DNA of 11,100 nucleotides from an uncultured Phycisphaerae bacterium (GTDB lineage: Bacteria > Planctomycetota > Phycisphaerae > Sedimentisphaerales > Anaerohalosphaeraceae), in assembly GCA_937995495.1 (NCBI GenBank), contig CALKKA010000181.1, positions 1-11,100 on the forward strand. The letters are read 5' to 3'. The translations under genes were made by a program, and so were the position numbers. Positions 1 to 6,991 of the stretch are shown in pieces. The notes under the pieces were generated by a model. That model made no database searches, was not told the DNA's origin, and saw only the letters and a list, made by a program, of their open reading frames with translations. Position 1 is the first letter of the stretch. Each line of letters opens with the position of its first letter.

Positions 1-531
1 AAAACCGGCGATTTCCATGTCGGTCGCGTTGGGATGCACCAGTTCGTTGGCTCGGAGGTAATCTAACATTTTCGCATTGAGGGGAATTGCATGCCCACCC
101 ATTGCGGTCAGAAAACAATAGCTCACGGCAAAAGGGGTGATCCCCTCCATCTCAGAGAGTTCCTTGTGAGCATGACGTTTTCCTTCTTGAGTCAACCCAT
201 CCAAGCTTACGTGGTTTGTTTTCTCGAAAATTGAATTCAGTGTCTGCGTGATGGCTGAGGCGCTTTTTTCAAACTCGGCGGATGAATCCCTGAAAACATC
301 AAGGATCTCTTCCCTTCTTGAAACACGCAAATCGTTGAAATCAACAAAGTGCTTCATCAGACGCCGATAAAGCCGTCCTGAGGATTCCTGCGGCATGGAC
401 TCGCTGACGAGTGCGTAAACAACCGCTTCGATTGAGTCCTTGTACTGCGGCATCGGCTGTTTTGTTGACTTTTTTTTCAACACATTAAACAGCTTGGTTA
501 CTTTCGGACTGTATTTTTTGCTATTCTTCAT
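1..531 (-). CDS. HhH-GPD / endonuclease III-like protein, C-terminus cut by window edge
   Basis: Open from an ATG at 531 to the window edge (177 codons, no stop), behind an AGGGCGA ribosome site and 16 bp after the rbfA stop, so it is the fourth gene of the nusA operon. Residues about 29-165 match the helix-hairpin-helix/GPD fold of Nth-type DNA glycosylases: a first helical core (YALVSES, 39-45), then L-x-x-MEGITPFAV at the HhH hairpin (125-136), then HAIPLNAKM (147-155) where Nth has the segment ending in VDTH. A gapless comparison with remembered E. coli Nth puts Phe134 at catalytic Lys120 and Asn152 at catalytic Asp138, so classical glycosylase/lyase chemistry is doubtful. The region where an iron-sulfur cluster motif could lie is beyond the edge. 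It may be a DNA-binding or structural paralogue. The fold call is fairly safe; function is unknown. Confidence 0.65.
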   Translation of the reverse strand, partial: MKNSKKYSPKVTKLFNVLKKKSTKQPMPQYKDSIEAVVYALVSESMPQESSGRLYRRLMKHFVDFNDLRVSRREEILDVFRDSSAEFEKSASAITQTLNSIFEKTNHVSLDGLTQEGKRHAHKELSEMEGITPFAVSYCFLTAMGGHAIPLNAKMLDYLRANELVHPNATDMEIAGF

Positions 532-547
532 AATCTTCGCCCTGTCG

Positions 548-943
548 TCATTCTTCTATCCCATCCGGCGCTTCTTGTAACGGATGCTCAGAGTATTCCT
601 GCTCGGCCTCTTCGATCAACCGGAGCGTTTCCAGTGTTTTCTTGACTTTTTGATCTTGCTTAAACTGCAATTGGGGACAGCACTTTCCCGTTAACTCGTT
701 TCCTAACTCATGCTGAATATGACCGACCGCATGGCAAACCGCTTCGAAGATTGTGTCCTGCCCGCGATTTTCCGGCGTCAGAATACTCAGATAGACCGTC
801 GCATTTTTCATATCCGGCGACACATCCACCTCGGTTACACTGATCAGGCCGTTGATGCGAGGATCGCTTAGTCCTCTCAGAATCGTTTTACTGACGGATT
901 CCCGAATGACCCGTGCGATCTTGTATTGTCTTCTGGAGGTCAT
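548..943 (-). CDS. rbfA: Ribosome-binding factor A
   Basis: RbfA is a single KH-fold protein that binds the 30S subunit and helps mature the 5' end of 16S rRNA, notably under cold conditions. The 131 residues match the family in length. Visible marks are DPR (27-29), the strand region with SVTEVDVSPDMKNATVYLS (35-53), the helix around 66-82, and the PQLQF strand (90-94). In most family members an Arg and an aromatic residue precede the Pro of that strand; here the residues are KCC. An acidic tail (about 111-131) follows. The gene lies 34 bp after infB and 16 bp before the HhH-GPD gene in the order usual for bacteria. The ATG at 943 has only a weak, distant purine stretch (GGGGA), so translation may depend on the upstream gene. 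Confidence 0.95.
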   Translation of the reverse strand: MTSRRQYKIARVIRESVSKTILRGLSDPRINGLISVTEVDVSPDMKNATVYLSILTPENRGQDTIFEAVCHAVGHIQHELGNELTGKCCPQLQFKQDQKVKKTLETLRLIEEAEQEYSEHPLQEAPDGIEE

Positions 944-977
944 TTTATTTTAGTTTCCCCGGCTTTGAAAATCGAAA

Positions 978-3608
978 CTAAAGCGTTCTGGCTATTTCCA
1001 CAACCTCATAGGCTTCGAATTCATCGTCGATCTTAATGTCATCGTATCCGGCAACTTTAATTCCGCATTCCAGGCCGGACTTGACCTCACGAACATCGTC
1101 CTTAAAGTGCTTGAGTGTATCAATCACACAATCATTCTTGACAACAATGTTGTTACGAATGAGCTTAAGTTTTGCATTCTTAGTAACCAGCCCACTGCTG
1201 ACGTAACATCCCGCAATCGTCCCAACACTGGAAACCTTAAATGTATTTCGAACCACCAATCGCCCCAGTGTTTTTTCTTCATATTCCGGTTCTAACAGAC
1301 CGACCATTGCAGCCTTGAGGTCTTCAGTAATTCGATAGATAATGCTGTACAGCCGGATATCGACCTTCTTGCTGTCTGCCACCTGCCGTACCCGTTCATC
1401 CGGCACAACATTAAAACCGATAATAATCGCGTCGGAGGCCTCAGCCAGTACCACATCGCCTTCGCTGACACCACCGACAGCTGCGTGGATAATTTTGATC
1501 TTAACTTCATCGGTACTCAACTCGGTCAAGTATTGGATCAGTACATCCACAGACCCCTGCACATCGGCCTTGACGATCAAATTCAACTCTTTGACATTAC
1601 CCGCCTCAATGTGCGAGAAGAGATTATCCAGTGTTACAATTGACCGTCTTGCCAATCCTTCTTCACGAGCCGCGAATCGGACCTGTTCGGCCGCAGCCTT
1701 TGCCTGATTAATATCGGGTAGGGAGAAGAACTTATCGCCCGCCGCCGGTACATTATCCAGACCGGTAATGACCACCGGCATTGAAGGAACTGCTTTTTTT
1801 ACGCCGCGTCCACGGCTGTCGGTCATTGTGCGAATGCGCCCGGAAGCGCCGCCAGCCAAAATGATTGTACCCTTTTCGAGCGTACCTTCTTTGACCAGCA
1901 CAGTCGCAATCGGGCCTTTCGTTTGAGACATTTGGGCTTCTACAACCCAACCCTGAGCAGGAACAGTCGGGTCGGACTGATAATCATTCAGTTCGGCTTG
2001 ATAGTCAAGATGTTCAATCAATTCCTCAATCCCCTCACCTGTTATGGCGCTGGTTTTGATGATCTCTGTATTACCGCTCCACTCAGTCGGGGTTAATTCG
2101 TGCTCAGCCAACTGACCGTAGATACGGTTGAAGTCGACACCGGGAATATCGCATTTGTTCAGGGCGACAATGATCGTAACGCCGGCCGCCTTGGCGTGGT
2201 GAATCGCCTCAATCGTCTGCGGCATCACACCGTCATCGGCGGCACACACCAAAACGACAATATCAGTCATGTTGGCGCCGCGGGCACGCATTGCTGTAAA
2301 TGCCTCGTGACCCGGAGTGTCTAAGAAAGTTACTTTCTTTCCATTCAGTTCTATCTGGTAGGCACCGATGTGCTGAGTAATCCCGCCTGCTTCGCCAGAA
2401 GCGACACTGGTGCTGCGAATTTTATCCAGCAGACTGGTTTTTCCATGATCCACATGCCCGAGCATCGTAACAATTGGCGGGCGTTTTTTGAGTTTTTTGC
2501 GGTCGCGTGAATCAAACTGCTCCTCGATCTCTTCGATTACAGTCTTCTTGCGTACGACCGTCAGCTCCGTGCCGTATTCTAATGCCAGCAGTTCGGCTGC
2601 ATCGGTCGAAATGGCTTGGTTCGCCGTGGCCATAACGCCCTGCGACATAAGCTTTCCAATAACCTCTCCAACCTTGAGCGCCAGCGCAGCTGACAAGTCT
2701 TTCACCAAAATTGGCTCAGAAACGGTCGCTTTCTCAGGACGCTCCACTTGTGAGGTCACATCTCCTGCTTTTCTGGCCTCAATACGTCGAGAGGGTTTGG
2801 CCCGCGAAGTTTCACCGCGTGCAGCCGCCAGACGAGCGCGACGTTCCTCGAGATCACGCGAGCGCAGCCGCTTTATGTCCCCACGACGGGGCATATCGGC
2901 TTCTGCTGAGCCTTTGTCCTTTTTACGACCATGAGTTTTAGCTTTTCCGGCCTTTTTGCCTTTAACCGGTGCATCCTGACTGGGCAAAAGCGGCTGCGTA
3001 GCGGGCTGGTCATATCGCGGTCGGGGTGCCCGACGCCGAACGGGGCGTACCTCCTCTTCAACGGATTCAACACGAATAACCGTCGGGCCAGACAGGACAG
3101 CTGGCTTAGGTTTTTCCAGCATGGGGCCAGCAGGTACAATCGGCTCGGGCTCTTTGGGTTTTTCGGGCTTTTTAGCCTTCTTCGCAACGGCTTTCTTTTT
3201 CTTCTTAGCCGGCTTGCCTGAATCGGTTTCGCCGGCCGATTCGATCAAAGCTTCATCCGGTGCACGTGTTTCTGCTGCCTCTTCCTGAACAGTTTCAGCA
3301 GGTTCTGGAGTTTCTTCGACGGGCGAGGCTTCTTCGACTGCAGTGGTTTTGGGTTTTTCTTCCTTTTTGACGACCTTTTTGCGCTTAACGCGCACTTTTT
3401 TCAAGTCCACTCGTGCAGCAGCCTCAACCGTGGTGGCGTGATCGCCTTCGCTAAACCACTCACGAATGGTGGCGGCCAGACCCACAGAAATCGTAGACAT
3501 ATGATTCTTGATCTGGTCCAGTCCCTCGGCCTGGCATTTTTCTATAATGGCCTTGCTTTTAACGCTTAATTCCTTGGCCAACAAATGGACTCGTGTGCTT
3601 TTAGCCAA
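978..3608 (-). CDS. infB: Translation initiation factor IF-2
   Basis: IF2 is the GTPase that brings fMet-tRNA to the 30S subunit and drives subunit joining. The 876 residues hold: an IF2N domain (about 4-53); a long charged, Lys/Glu/Pro/Ala-rich linker (about 60-295); a second IF2N-like domain (about 300-347); the GTPase domain with G1 GHVDHGKT (384-391), G2 GGIT (408-411), G3 DTPGHE (430-435), G4 NKCD (484-487) and G5 SAI (520-522); then domains II-IV ending near VGTIAG (795-800), the fMet-tRNA-binding beta barrel. All nucleotide-binding motifs are intact. The start is TTG at 3608: GGAG lies 7 nt before it, and an in-frame TAG four codons upstream excludes a longer form. It lies 60 bp after nusA with no terminator between and shares that operon. 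A shorter isoform from an internal start, as in E. coli, cannot be judged from sequence. Confidence 0.97.
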   Translation of the reverse strand: MAKSTRVHLLAKELSVKSKAIIEKCQAEGLDQIKNHMSTISVGLAATIREWFSEGDHATTVEAAARVDLKKVRVKRKKVVKKEEKPKTTAVEEASPVEETPEPAETVQEEAAETRAPDEALIESAGETDSGKPAKKKKKAVAKKAKKPEKPKEPEPIVPAGPMLEKPKPAVLSGPTVIRVESVEEEVRPVRRRAPRPRYDQPATQPLLPSQDAPVKGKKAGKAKTHGRKKDKGSAEADMPRRGDIKRLRSRDLEERRARLAAARGETSRAKPSRRIEARKAGDVTSQVERPEKATVSEPILVKDLSAALALKVGEVIGKLMSQGVMATANQAISTDAAELLALEYGTELTVVRKKTVIEEIEEQFDSRDRKKLKKRPPIVTMLGHVDHGKTSLLDKIRSTSVASGEAGGITQHIGAYQIELNGKKVTFLDTPGHEAFTAMRARGANMTDIVVLVCAADDGVMPQTIEAIHHAKAAGVTIIVALNKCDIPGVDFNRIYGQLAEHELTPTEWSGNTEIIKTSAITGEGIEELIEHLDYQAELNDYQSDPTVPAQGWVVEAQMSQTKGPIATVLVKEGTLEKGTIILAGGASGRIRTMTDSRGRGVKKAVPSMPVVITGLDNVPAAGDKFFSLPDINQAKAAAEQVRFAAREEGLARRSIVTLDNLFSHIEAGNVKELNLIVKADVQGSVDVLIQYLTELSTDEVKIKIIHAAVGGVSEGDVVLAEASDAIIIGFNVVPDERVRQVADSKKVDIRLYSIIYRITEDLKAAMVGLLEPEYEEKTLGRLVVRNTFKVSSVGTIAGCYVSSGLVTKNAKLKLIRNNIVVKNDCVIDTLKHFKDDVREVKSGLECGIKVAGYDDIKIDDEFEAYEVVEIARTL

Positions 3609-3622
3609 AACCGTCTCCTAAT
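3606..3622 (-). promoter_or_regulatory. infB ribosome binding site with TTG start
   Basis: On the minus strand a TAGGAG stretch is followed after 7 nt by TTG (3606-3608), the first codon of infB. The TAG of this stretch is in frame, so no ATG or GTG further upstream can be used. The strong site offsets the weak start codon. Confidence 0.8.
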
Positions 3623-3668
3623 CGCAACCGCTGATTATTTAGCAACTCAAACTAAACCGGTAACCGGC

Positions 3669-4889
3669 TTAAGATGATTTGTCCTTTTCCTGTTTCAATA
3701 TATCCTCGGCCTGCGTTGGGTTTTCCTCTACAGTCGCCTCTTTGGCGGCTTCCTCGGCTGCCGTAATAATCTCTTGGGCCAGTTCCTGTTCGATCTCTAA
3801 TTCCTCAACCAACGGACCGGTGCCCACTTCTTCCAAGTCAAGTACGGAAATAATTCCCAATGCCAGCAGCTTATCGACAAAGCTGTCCTGAACTTCTTGG
3901 ACCCCTTTGACACAGCCCGTAAGCCGATCCACTTCCTTATTATATTCTGTGGGTGTGAGAATATCGATATCCCACCCGGTCAACCGGGCCGCCAGACGAA
4001 CATTCTGTCCATGTTTACCGATGGCCAAGCTCAGCTGATCTTCGGTTACCACCACCGTGGCACGCCCCAGTTCAAAGCAAATTGCAATCTCGCTAACCTT
4101 AGCCGGCATTAATGCATTAGCAATCAGCACCTGAGACGAATCACTCCAGCGAACAATATCAATTTTTTCGCCACCCAGTTCATCGACGATATTGCGGATA
4201 CGGCTGCCACGTACACCCACGCAGGCCCCTACCGGATCGACCTTTTCGTCAAGCGTTTCGACTGCCACCTTCGTACGATAACCGGCTTCACGAGCCAGCG
4301 ACTTAATCTCGATAATCCCTTCGGCCACTTCAGGCACTTCCAGCTCGAACAACCTTCGAATAAAGTCAGGGTGCGTTCGTGACAGAACTATTTTGACCTG
4401 ACTCGACGATTCCCGTACATCAAGGATCATCGCACGAATGCGCTCTGAAGGATGATGTGATTCACCAGTGATCTGTTCGGCTCTCGGCATGATCGCCTCG
4501 ACCCGGCTTTCAAGATTCACGATCAGCGAGCCACCCTCAAAACGAGCCACTGTTCCACTGGCGATTTCGCCTTTTCGCTGGACATACTGAGCGAAGATGC
4601 TGTCGCGTTCATCCGCTTTGATCTTCTGGATCATAACCTGCTTGGCGGTTTGTGCCGGAATACGGCCTAATTTGCGAATATCAATCTCCACCTCATCCTT
4701 GAACGCTCTGATCGCCCCACTGGCCCGATCGATACTCACCACAATATCCACCTCAGAAGTCGGCGTCGCGCCAAAATGTTTCCGCGCCGCAGATACCATT
4801 GCTGCTTCCAGATCCTGAAAGATCGACTCTTTGTCGATGTTCTTGTCCCTGGAAATGTTTTCCACGATCCTGATTAGTTCTTGATTCAT
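3669..4889 (-). CDS. nusA: Transcription termination/antitermination protein NusA
   Basis: NusA binds RNA polymerase and nascent RNA, promotes hairpin-dependent pausing and termination, and takes part in antitermination. Domains in the 406 residues: N-terminal polymerase-binding domain (1-105), S1 (about 106-170), KH1 with DPVGACVGVRGSRI (218-231), KH2 with AIGKHGQNVRLA (289-300), then one helix-hairpin-helix-like segment (about 336-380) and an acidic tail. The N-terminal domain is about 30 residues shorter than in E. coli or B. subtilis: IDRASG (53-58) is followed almost at once by GRIPAQTAKQV (75-85). The ATG at 4889 is chosen because AAGGA lies 5-6 nt upstream; an in-frame TTG at 4913 lacks such a site and lies in the terminator's T-tract. 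First gene of the operon, with no rimP before it. A long leader with an attenuator-like terminator precedes it. Confidence 0.96.
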   Translation of the reverse strand: MNQELIRIVENISRDKNIDKESIFQDLEAAMVSAARKHFGATPTSEVDIVVSIDRASGAIRAFKDEVEIDIRKLGRIPAQTAKQVMIQKIKADERDSIFAQYVQRKGEIASGTVARFEGGSLIVNLESRVEAIMPRAEQITGESHHPSERIRAMILDVRESSSQVKIVLSRTHPDFIRRLFELEVPEVAEGIIEIKSLAREAGYRTKVAVETLDEKVDPVGACVGVRGSRIRNIVDELGGEKIDIVRWSDSSQVLIANALMPAKVSEIAICFELGRATVVVTEDQLSLAIGKHGQNVRLAARLTGWDIDILTPTEYNKEVDRLTGCVKGVQEVQDSFVDKLLALGIISVLDLEEVGTGPLVEELEIEQELAQEIITAAEEAAKEATVEENPTQAEDILKQEKDKSS

Positions 4890-4913
4890 CTTGTCCTTTT
4901 TACCTCTCGTCAA

Positions 4914-4945
4914 ATAAAAAAGTGGAAACCTTCAGGTTACCACTT
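4914..4945 (-). terminator. Rho-independent terminator inside the nusA leader
   Basis: Positions 4920-4945 fold on the minus strand into a 10-bp stem (AAGUGG and AACC arms around one mismatch) with the four-base loop UGAA, followed directly by a U-rich run broken by one A. It lies about 25-30 nt before the nusA ATG and about 265 nt after the predicted transcription start, so it can stop transcripts before nusA. It is either an attenuator or the end of a small RNA. Confidence 0.7.
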
Positions 4946-5011
4946 CGACTTACACAGAACGCACTCGAGCCCGTGAAAATAAATTCCCGGACCGGGTTGA
5001 ACGAATTTGTC

Positions 5012-5026
5012 CTACCCTTTCTTCAT
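5012..5026 (-). CDS. Four-codon upstream ORF (MKKG) in the nusA leader
   Basis: ATG AAG AAA GGG TAG is preceded by GGGAGGG with a 4-nt gap, a stronger ribosome site than that of most genes here. No product of interest is expected; if used, it would place a ribosome about 70 nt before the terminator hairpin. It could also be a chance ATG next to a G-rich stretch of RNA structure. Confidence 0.25.
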   Translation of the reverse strand: MKKG

Positions 5027-5126
5027 TGCACCCTCCCAATAGGCGTCCTGCAAAGTCCCTGAAGAGTATCTATTCAAAAGCAGCCGGCAGCGTAGAGCAA
5101 ACGACCCGACGCAGTGCATTGTAACA

Positions 5127-5168
5127 CTATACGAATGCACGACTTACTTTTCCTATCTGAATCATCAT
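5127..5168 (-). CDS. 13-codon leader ORF of the nusA operon
   Basis: ATG at 5168 (a second ATG follows immediately) lies 6 nt after AAAGG, and the frame encodes MMIQIGKVSRAFV then TAG. The ORF starts about 37 nt after the predicted transcription start. Its stop codon lies in the loop of the 5114-5140 hairpin, so a ribosome finishing it would open that hairpin. No run of one amino acid is present, so this is not a classical amino-acid attenuator. A chance ORF of this length is possible. Confidence 0.35.
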   Translation of the reverse strand: MMIQIGKVSRAFV

Positions 5169-5211
5169 ATCAAACCTTTCTAACTTCGCTGTTTACGGCA
5201 AAGAAACCGCT

Positions 5212-5239
5212 ATTATAGACAAGGACGATAGCATGTCAA
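5212..5239 (-). promoter_or_regulatory. Sigma-70 type promoter of the nusA operon
   Basis: On the minus strand a perfect TTGACA (5239-5234) and a perfect TATAAT (5217-5212) are separated by 16 bp. Transcription would start near 5205. This is the best promoter in the window and lies about 50 bp downstream of the membrane protein gene of the previous unit, so the operon has its own start. Confidence 0.9.
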
Positions 5240-5290
5240 GCGTTATCAGTACCAAACTTGGGATATTTTGAGCATCTATTCTGTGTGCTT

Positions 5291-5890
5291 TCAGGCTTTT
5301 TTTCTCGTTTTTTTGGCTTTAAATGAAAGCAGCAACCCATACAACCCAAACATCAACCCCCAGAATATACGGCACCAGAGCAGAACCTGTTGCTGGGTTT
5401 TGGCCATATTGGACCATTTACCCCCACTGATCCAGCGAAAGACTGTATTGTCTTTGTGCGGCCAGAAGATTTGGACATCGTAGTGATAGAAACTGTCAAT
5501 GATAACATGCAGACACGATCCCAAAAGACCCGCCAACACCATCGAAAGAAGTGTTGGCCTCCCTGGAAGGCCGATCAGAGACATGGATTTCTCGCAACAC
5601 CAGCGAAATGGCTTGATATAATAAATCAAAAGACCGAAAACGGCCCCTACCAATCCCCCGATTAACAACGTGTGAAAGTGCCAAATCTGATGTACCGGCC
5701 AACCGGGAGAAAAACCGTTAAACCACCAGCCCGGCGAATGCCCATCCGGGTACCACGGAAACCCCGAATCAGCAATGACCTCAATATCGATGAGGATATT
5801 AGCCGCAACAAACACCGGCACATCAAGCCAGCGACGACACAGCAAGCCCACAAATCCACTGGGTCCAAAATGATACGGCGTAAACGGCAT
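5291..5890 (-). CDS. Integral membrane protein, YdjM/DUF457-like (putative metal-dependent hydrolase)
   Basis: The 199 residues show about four hydrophobic segments (about 24-40, 73-92, 112-132, 169-191) and a basic C-terminus (KAKKTRKKA), so this is an inner-membrane protein. Polar residues within or beside them follow the YdjM/DUF457 pattern: H7 in the opening PYHFGP, D35/E37 in LIDIE, H71 and H73 in WHFHT, and H128/D132/H136 in LHVIIDSFYHY. Such spacing suggests metal binding, but no member's reaction is established as far as I know. A Trp/Pro/Gly-rich stretch (44-70) probably forms an outer loop. It starts 8 bp after the hldD stop without a good ribosome site, so coupling to hldD is likely. 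No terminator is seen between its stop and the nusA promoter. Confidence 0.6.
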   Translation of the reverse strand: MPFTPYHFGPSGFVGLLCRRWLDVPVFVAANILIDIEVIADSGFPWYPDGHSPGWWFNGFSPGWPVHQIWHFHTLLIGGLVGAVFGLLIYYIKPFRWCCEKSMSLIGLPGRPTLLSMVLAGLLGSCLHVIIDSFYHYDVQIFWPHKDNTVFRWISGGKWSNMAKTQQQVLLWCRIFWGLMFGLYGLLLSFKAKKTRKKA

Positions 5891-5898
5891 GCTTAAAG

Positions 5899-6873
5899 TT
5901 ATGCCCCCAGATATGCTTCTTTCATGAGGTAGTTCTGGACATAATCGGTTACGGCATCTTCGAGAGTCGTGGTGTCTTTGTCATAGCCGGCGGCGCGGAT
6001 TTTGTCCATTGTGGCCTGAGTAAAATATTGGTATTTTCCCTGCAAATGCTCCGGCATGTCGATGAACTTGATGTCCGGTTCCTGGCCCATCGCGGCAAAG
6101 GTCGCTTTTGCCAAGTCGTTCCAGTTTCGCGCATTGCCGGTGCCGACATTAAAAATTCCTGATGCTTCCTGATTTTCGAGGAAAAACAGCGTCATATCAA
6201 CCGCGTCTTTGACATAAATAAAGTCCCGTAATTGCTCACCGTCTTTGTAATCGGGTCGAAGCGACTTGAACAACCTCACGCTGCCAGTTTCACTGATCTG
6301 TTCAAACGCGGGGATAACAAAACTGCGCATTGAGGCCTTGTGGTACTCGTTCGGCCCGAAAACATTGAAATATTTGATAGCCACGAAACGGTTCAATAGG
6401 CCCTGGCGTTTGCACCAAAGATCAAACATGTGTTTGCTGTAGCCATACATATTCAGTGGCCGCAGTGTCTCGAGCATGTCCTCATTATCAGCGAAGCCCT
6501 TTTCGCCATCTCCATAAGTCGCAGCGCTGGAGGCATAAATAAACCGTGCGTCCAGTTCCAATGCCCAGCCAGCCAGCAACTTGGAAAATTCGTAGTTGTT
6601 CCGAACCAAGTACGAGCAGTCCGCCTCAGTCGTATCCGAACAGGCTCCCATGTGGATAATCGCATCCAAGTCAATCTGCAAATCCGTATCTGAAACCATC
6701 TCGGAAAAATCTTCCGCTTCCATATAATCCGTATAAGACAGGTTCCGCAGGTTCTTCCATCGTTCATCCTTACCGAGAACATCCACGATCAAAATGTCGT
6801 CAATACCTCTGGTGTTCAATTCCGCCACAATCGCCGAGCCGATAAAGCCCGCTCCGCCGGTTACCAGGATCAT
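5899..6873 (-). CDS. hldD: ADP-L-glycero-D-manno-heptose 6-epimerase
   Basis: HldD (RfaD) converts ADP-D-glycero-D-manno-heptose to the L-glycero form, the last step in making the activated heptose of the lipopolysaccharide inner core. The 324 residues form an extended short-chain dehydrogenase: TGGAGFIG nucleotide-binding loop (5-12), acidic D31 after strand 2, MGACSDTTE (75-83), SSAATYG (115-121), catalytic Y143/K147 in NMYGYSK, and K179 in YHKAS, matching the second catalytic base of the E. coli enzyme. YFNVFGP (168-174) and NVGTG (242-246) are also typical. The ATG at 6873 has GGAG 7 nt upstream; an in-frame TTG at 6900 lacks support. It precedes the YdjM-like gene by 8 bp. Its presence implies an outer membrane with heptose-containing glycan, or another ADP-heptose use. 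Confidence 0.93.
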   Translation of the reverse strand: MILVTGGAGFIGSAIVAELNTRGIDDILIVDVLGKDERWKNLRNLSYTDYMEAEDFSEMVSDTDLQIDLDAIIHMGACSDTTEADCSYLVRNNYEFSKLLAGWALELDARFIYASSAATYGDGEKGFADNEDMLETLRPLNMYGYSKHMFDLWCKRQGLLNRFVAIKYFNVFGPNEYHKASMRSFVIPAFEQISETGSVRLFKSLRPDYKDGEQLRDFIYVKDAVDMTLFFLENQEASGIFNVGTGNARNWNDLAKATFAAMGQEPDIKFIDMPEHLQGKYQYFTQATMDKIRAAGYDKDTTTLEDAVTDYVQNYLMKEAYLGA

Positions 6874-6926
6874 ATTACTGCTCCAAATAGATAATTTCAA
6901 AAAACAACGAGTCTTTAACTTATTGA

Positions 6927-6955
6927 AGAGTACTGTCTTGCGACCTGATTGTCAA
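6927..6955 (-). promoter_or_regulatory. Probable promoter of hldD
   Basis: On the minus strand a perfect TTGACA (6955-6950) lies 17 bp before TACTCT (6932-6927), which keeps only the three most conserved -10 bases. Transcription would start near 6920, giving a leader of about 47 nt. It lies in the 118-bp gap between mtnP and hldD, where no terminator is visible, so read-through from mtnP is also possible. Confidence 0.5.
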
Positions 6956-6991
6956 TTCCATACTGATGTTGTAAACTGAACAATCACCCGG

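Larger units (their letters stand above)
4890..5205 (-). promoter_or_regulatory. Long structured 5' leader of the nusA operon (candidate attenuator)
   Basis: This 316-nt stretch without a long ORF lies between the predicted start of transcription (about 5205) and nusA. Contents in order of transcription: a 13-codon ORF (5168-5127); a hairpin of 7 + 3 bp with a one-base bulge (5140-5114) whose loop holds that ORF's UAG; a 4-codon ORF behind GGGAGGG (5026-5012); a short CCCGG/CCGGG palindrome near 4985-4995; and the terminator at 4945-4914. The octamer GTAAGTCG occurs twice (5147-5140 and 4953-4946), the second copy just before the terminator. It does not show recognisable 6S, SRP, tmRNA, RNase P or tRNA motifs. 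Confidence 0.5.

Noticed and set aside
2488..2934. Plus-strand ORF of 148 codons, rich in Ser and Arg
   Set aside because: It is wholly antisense to infB; the Ser/Arg richness mirrors the codon pattern of the infB linker region.
3661..3672. CCGGTTACCGG palindrome between nusA and infB as a terminator
   Set aside because: The stem is only 4 bp with a 3-base loop and no T-run follows, so it would not end transcription before infB.
4890..4913. TTG at 4913 as the nusA start, eight codons upstream
   Set aside because: It falls in the T-tract of the leader terminator and lacks a ribosome site, whereas AAGGA fits the ATG at 4889; the extra residues (TRGKKDK) are not part of the NusA family.
4914..5205. 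nusA leader as a known RNA (6S, SRP, tmRNA, RNase P, tRNA-fMet)
   Set aside because: No SRP GGAAGCAGC-type loop, no tRNA T-arm or cloverleaf, no long rod with a central bubble, and no RNase P core motifs could be found by eye.
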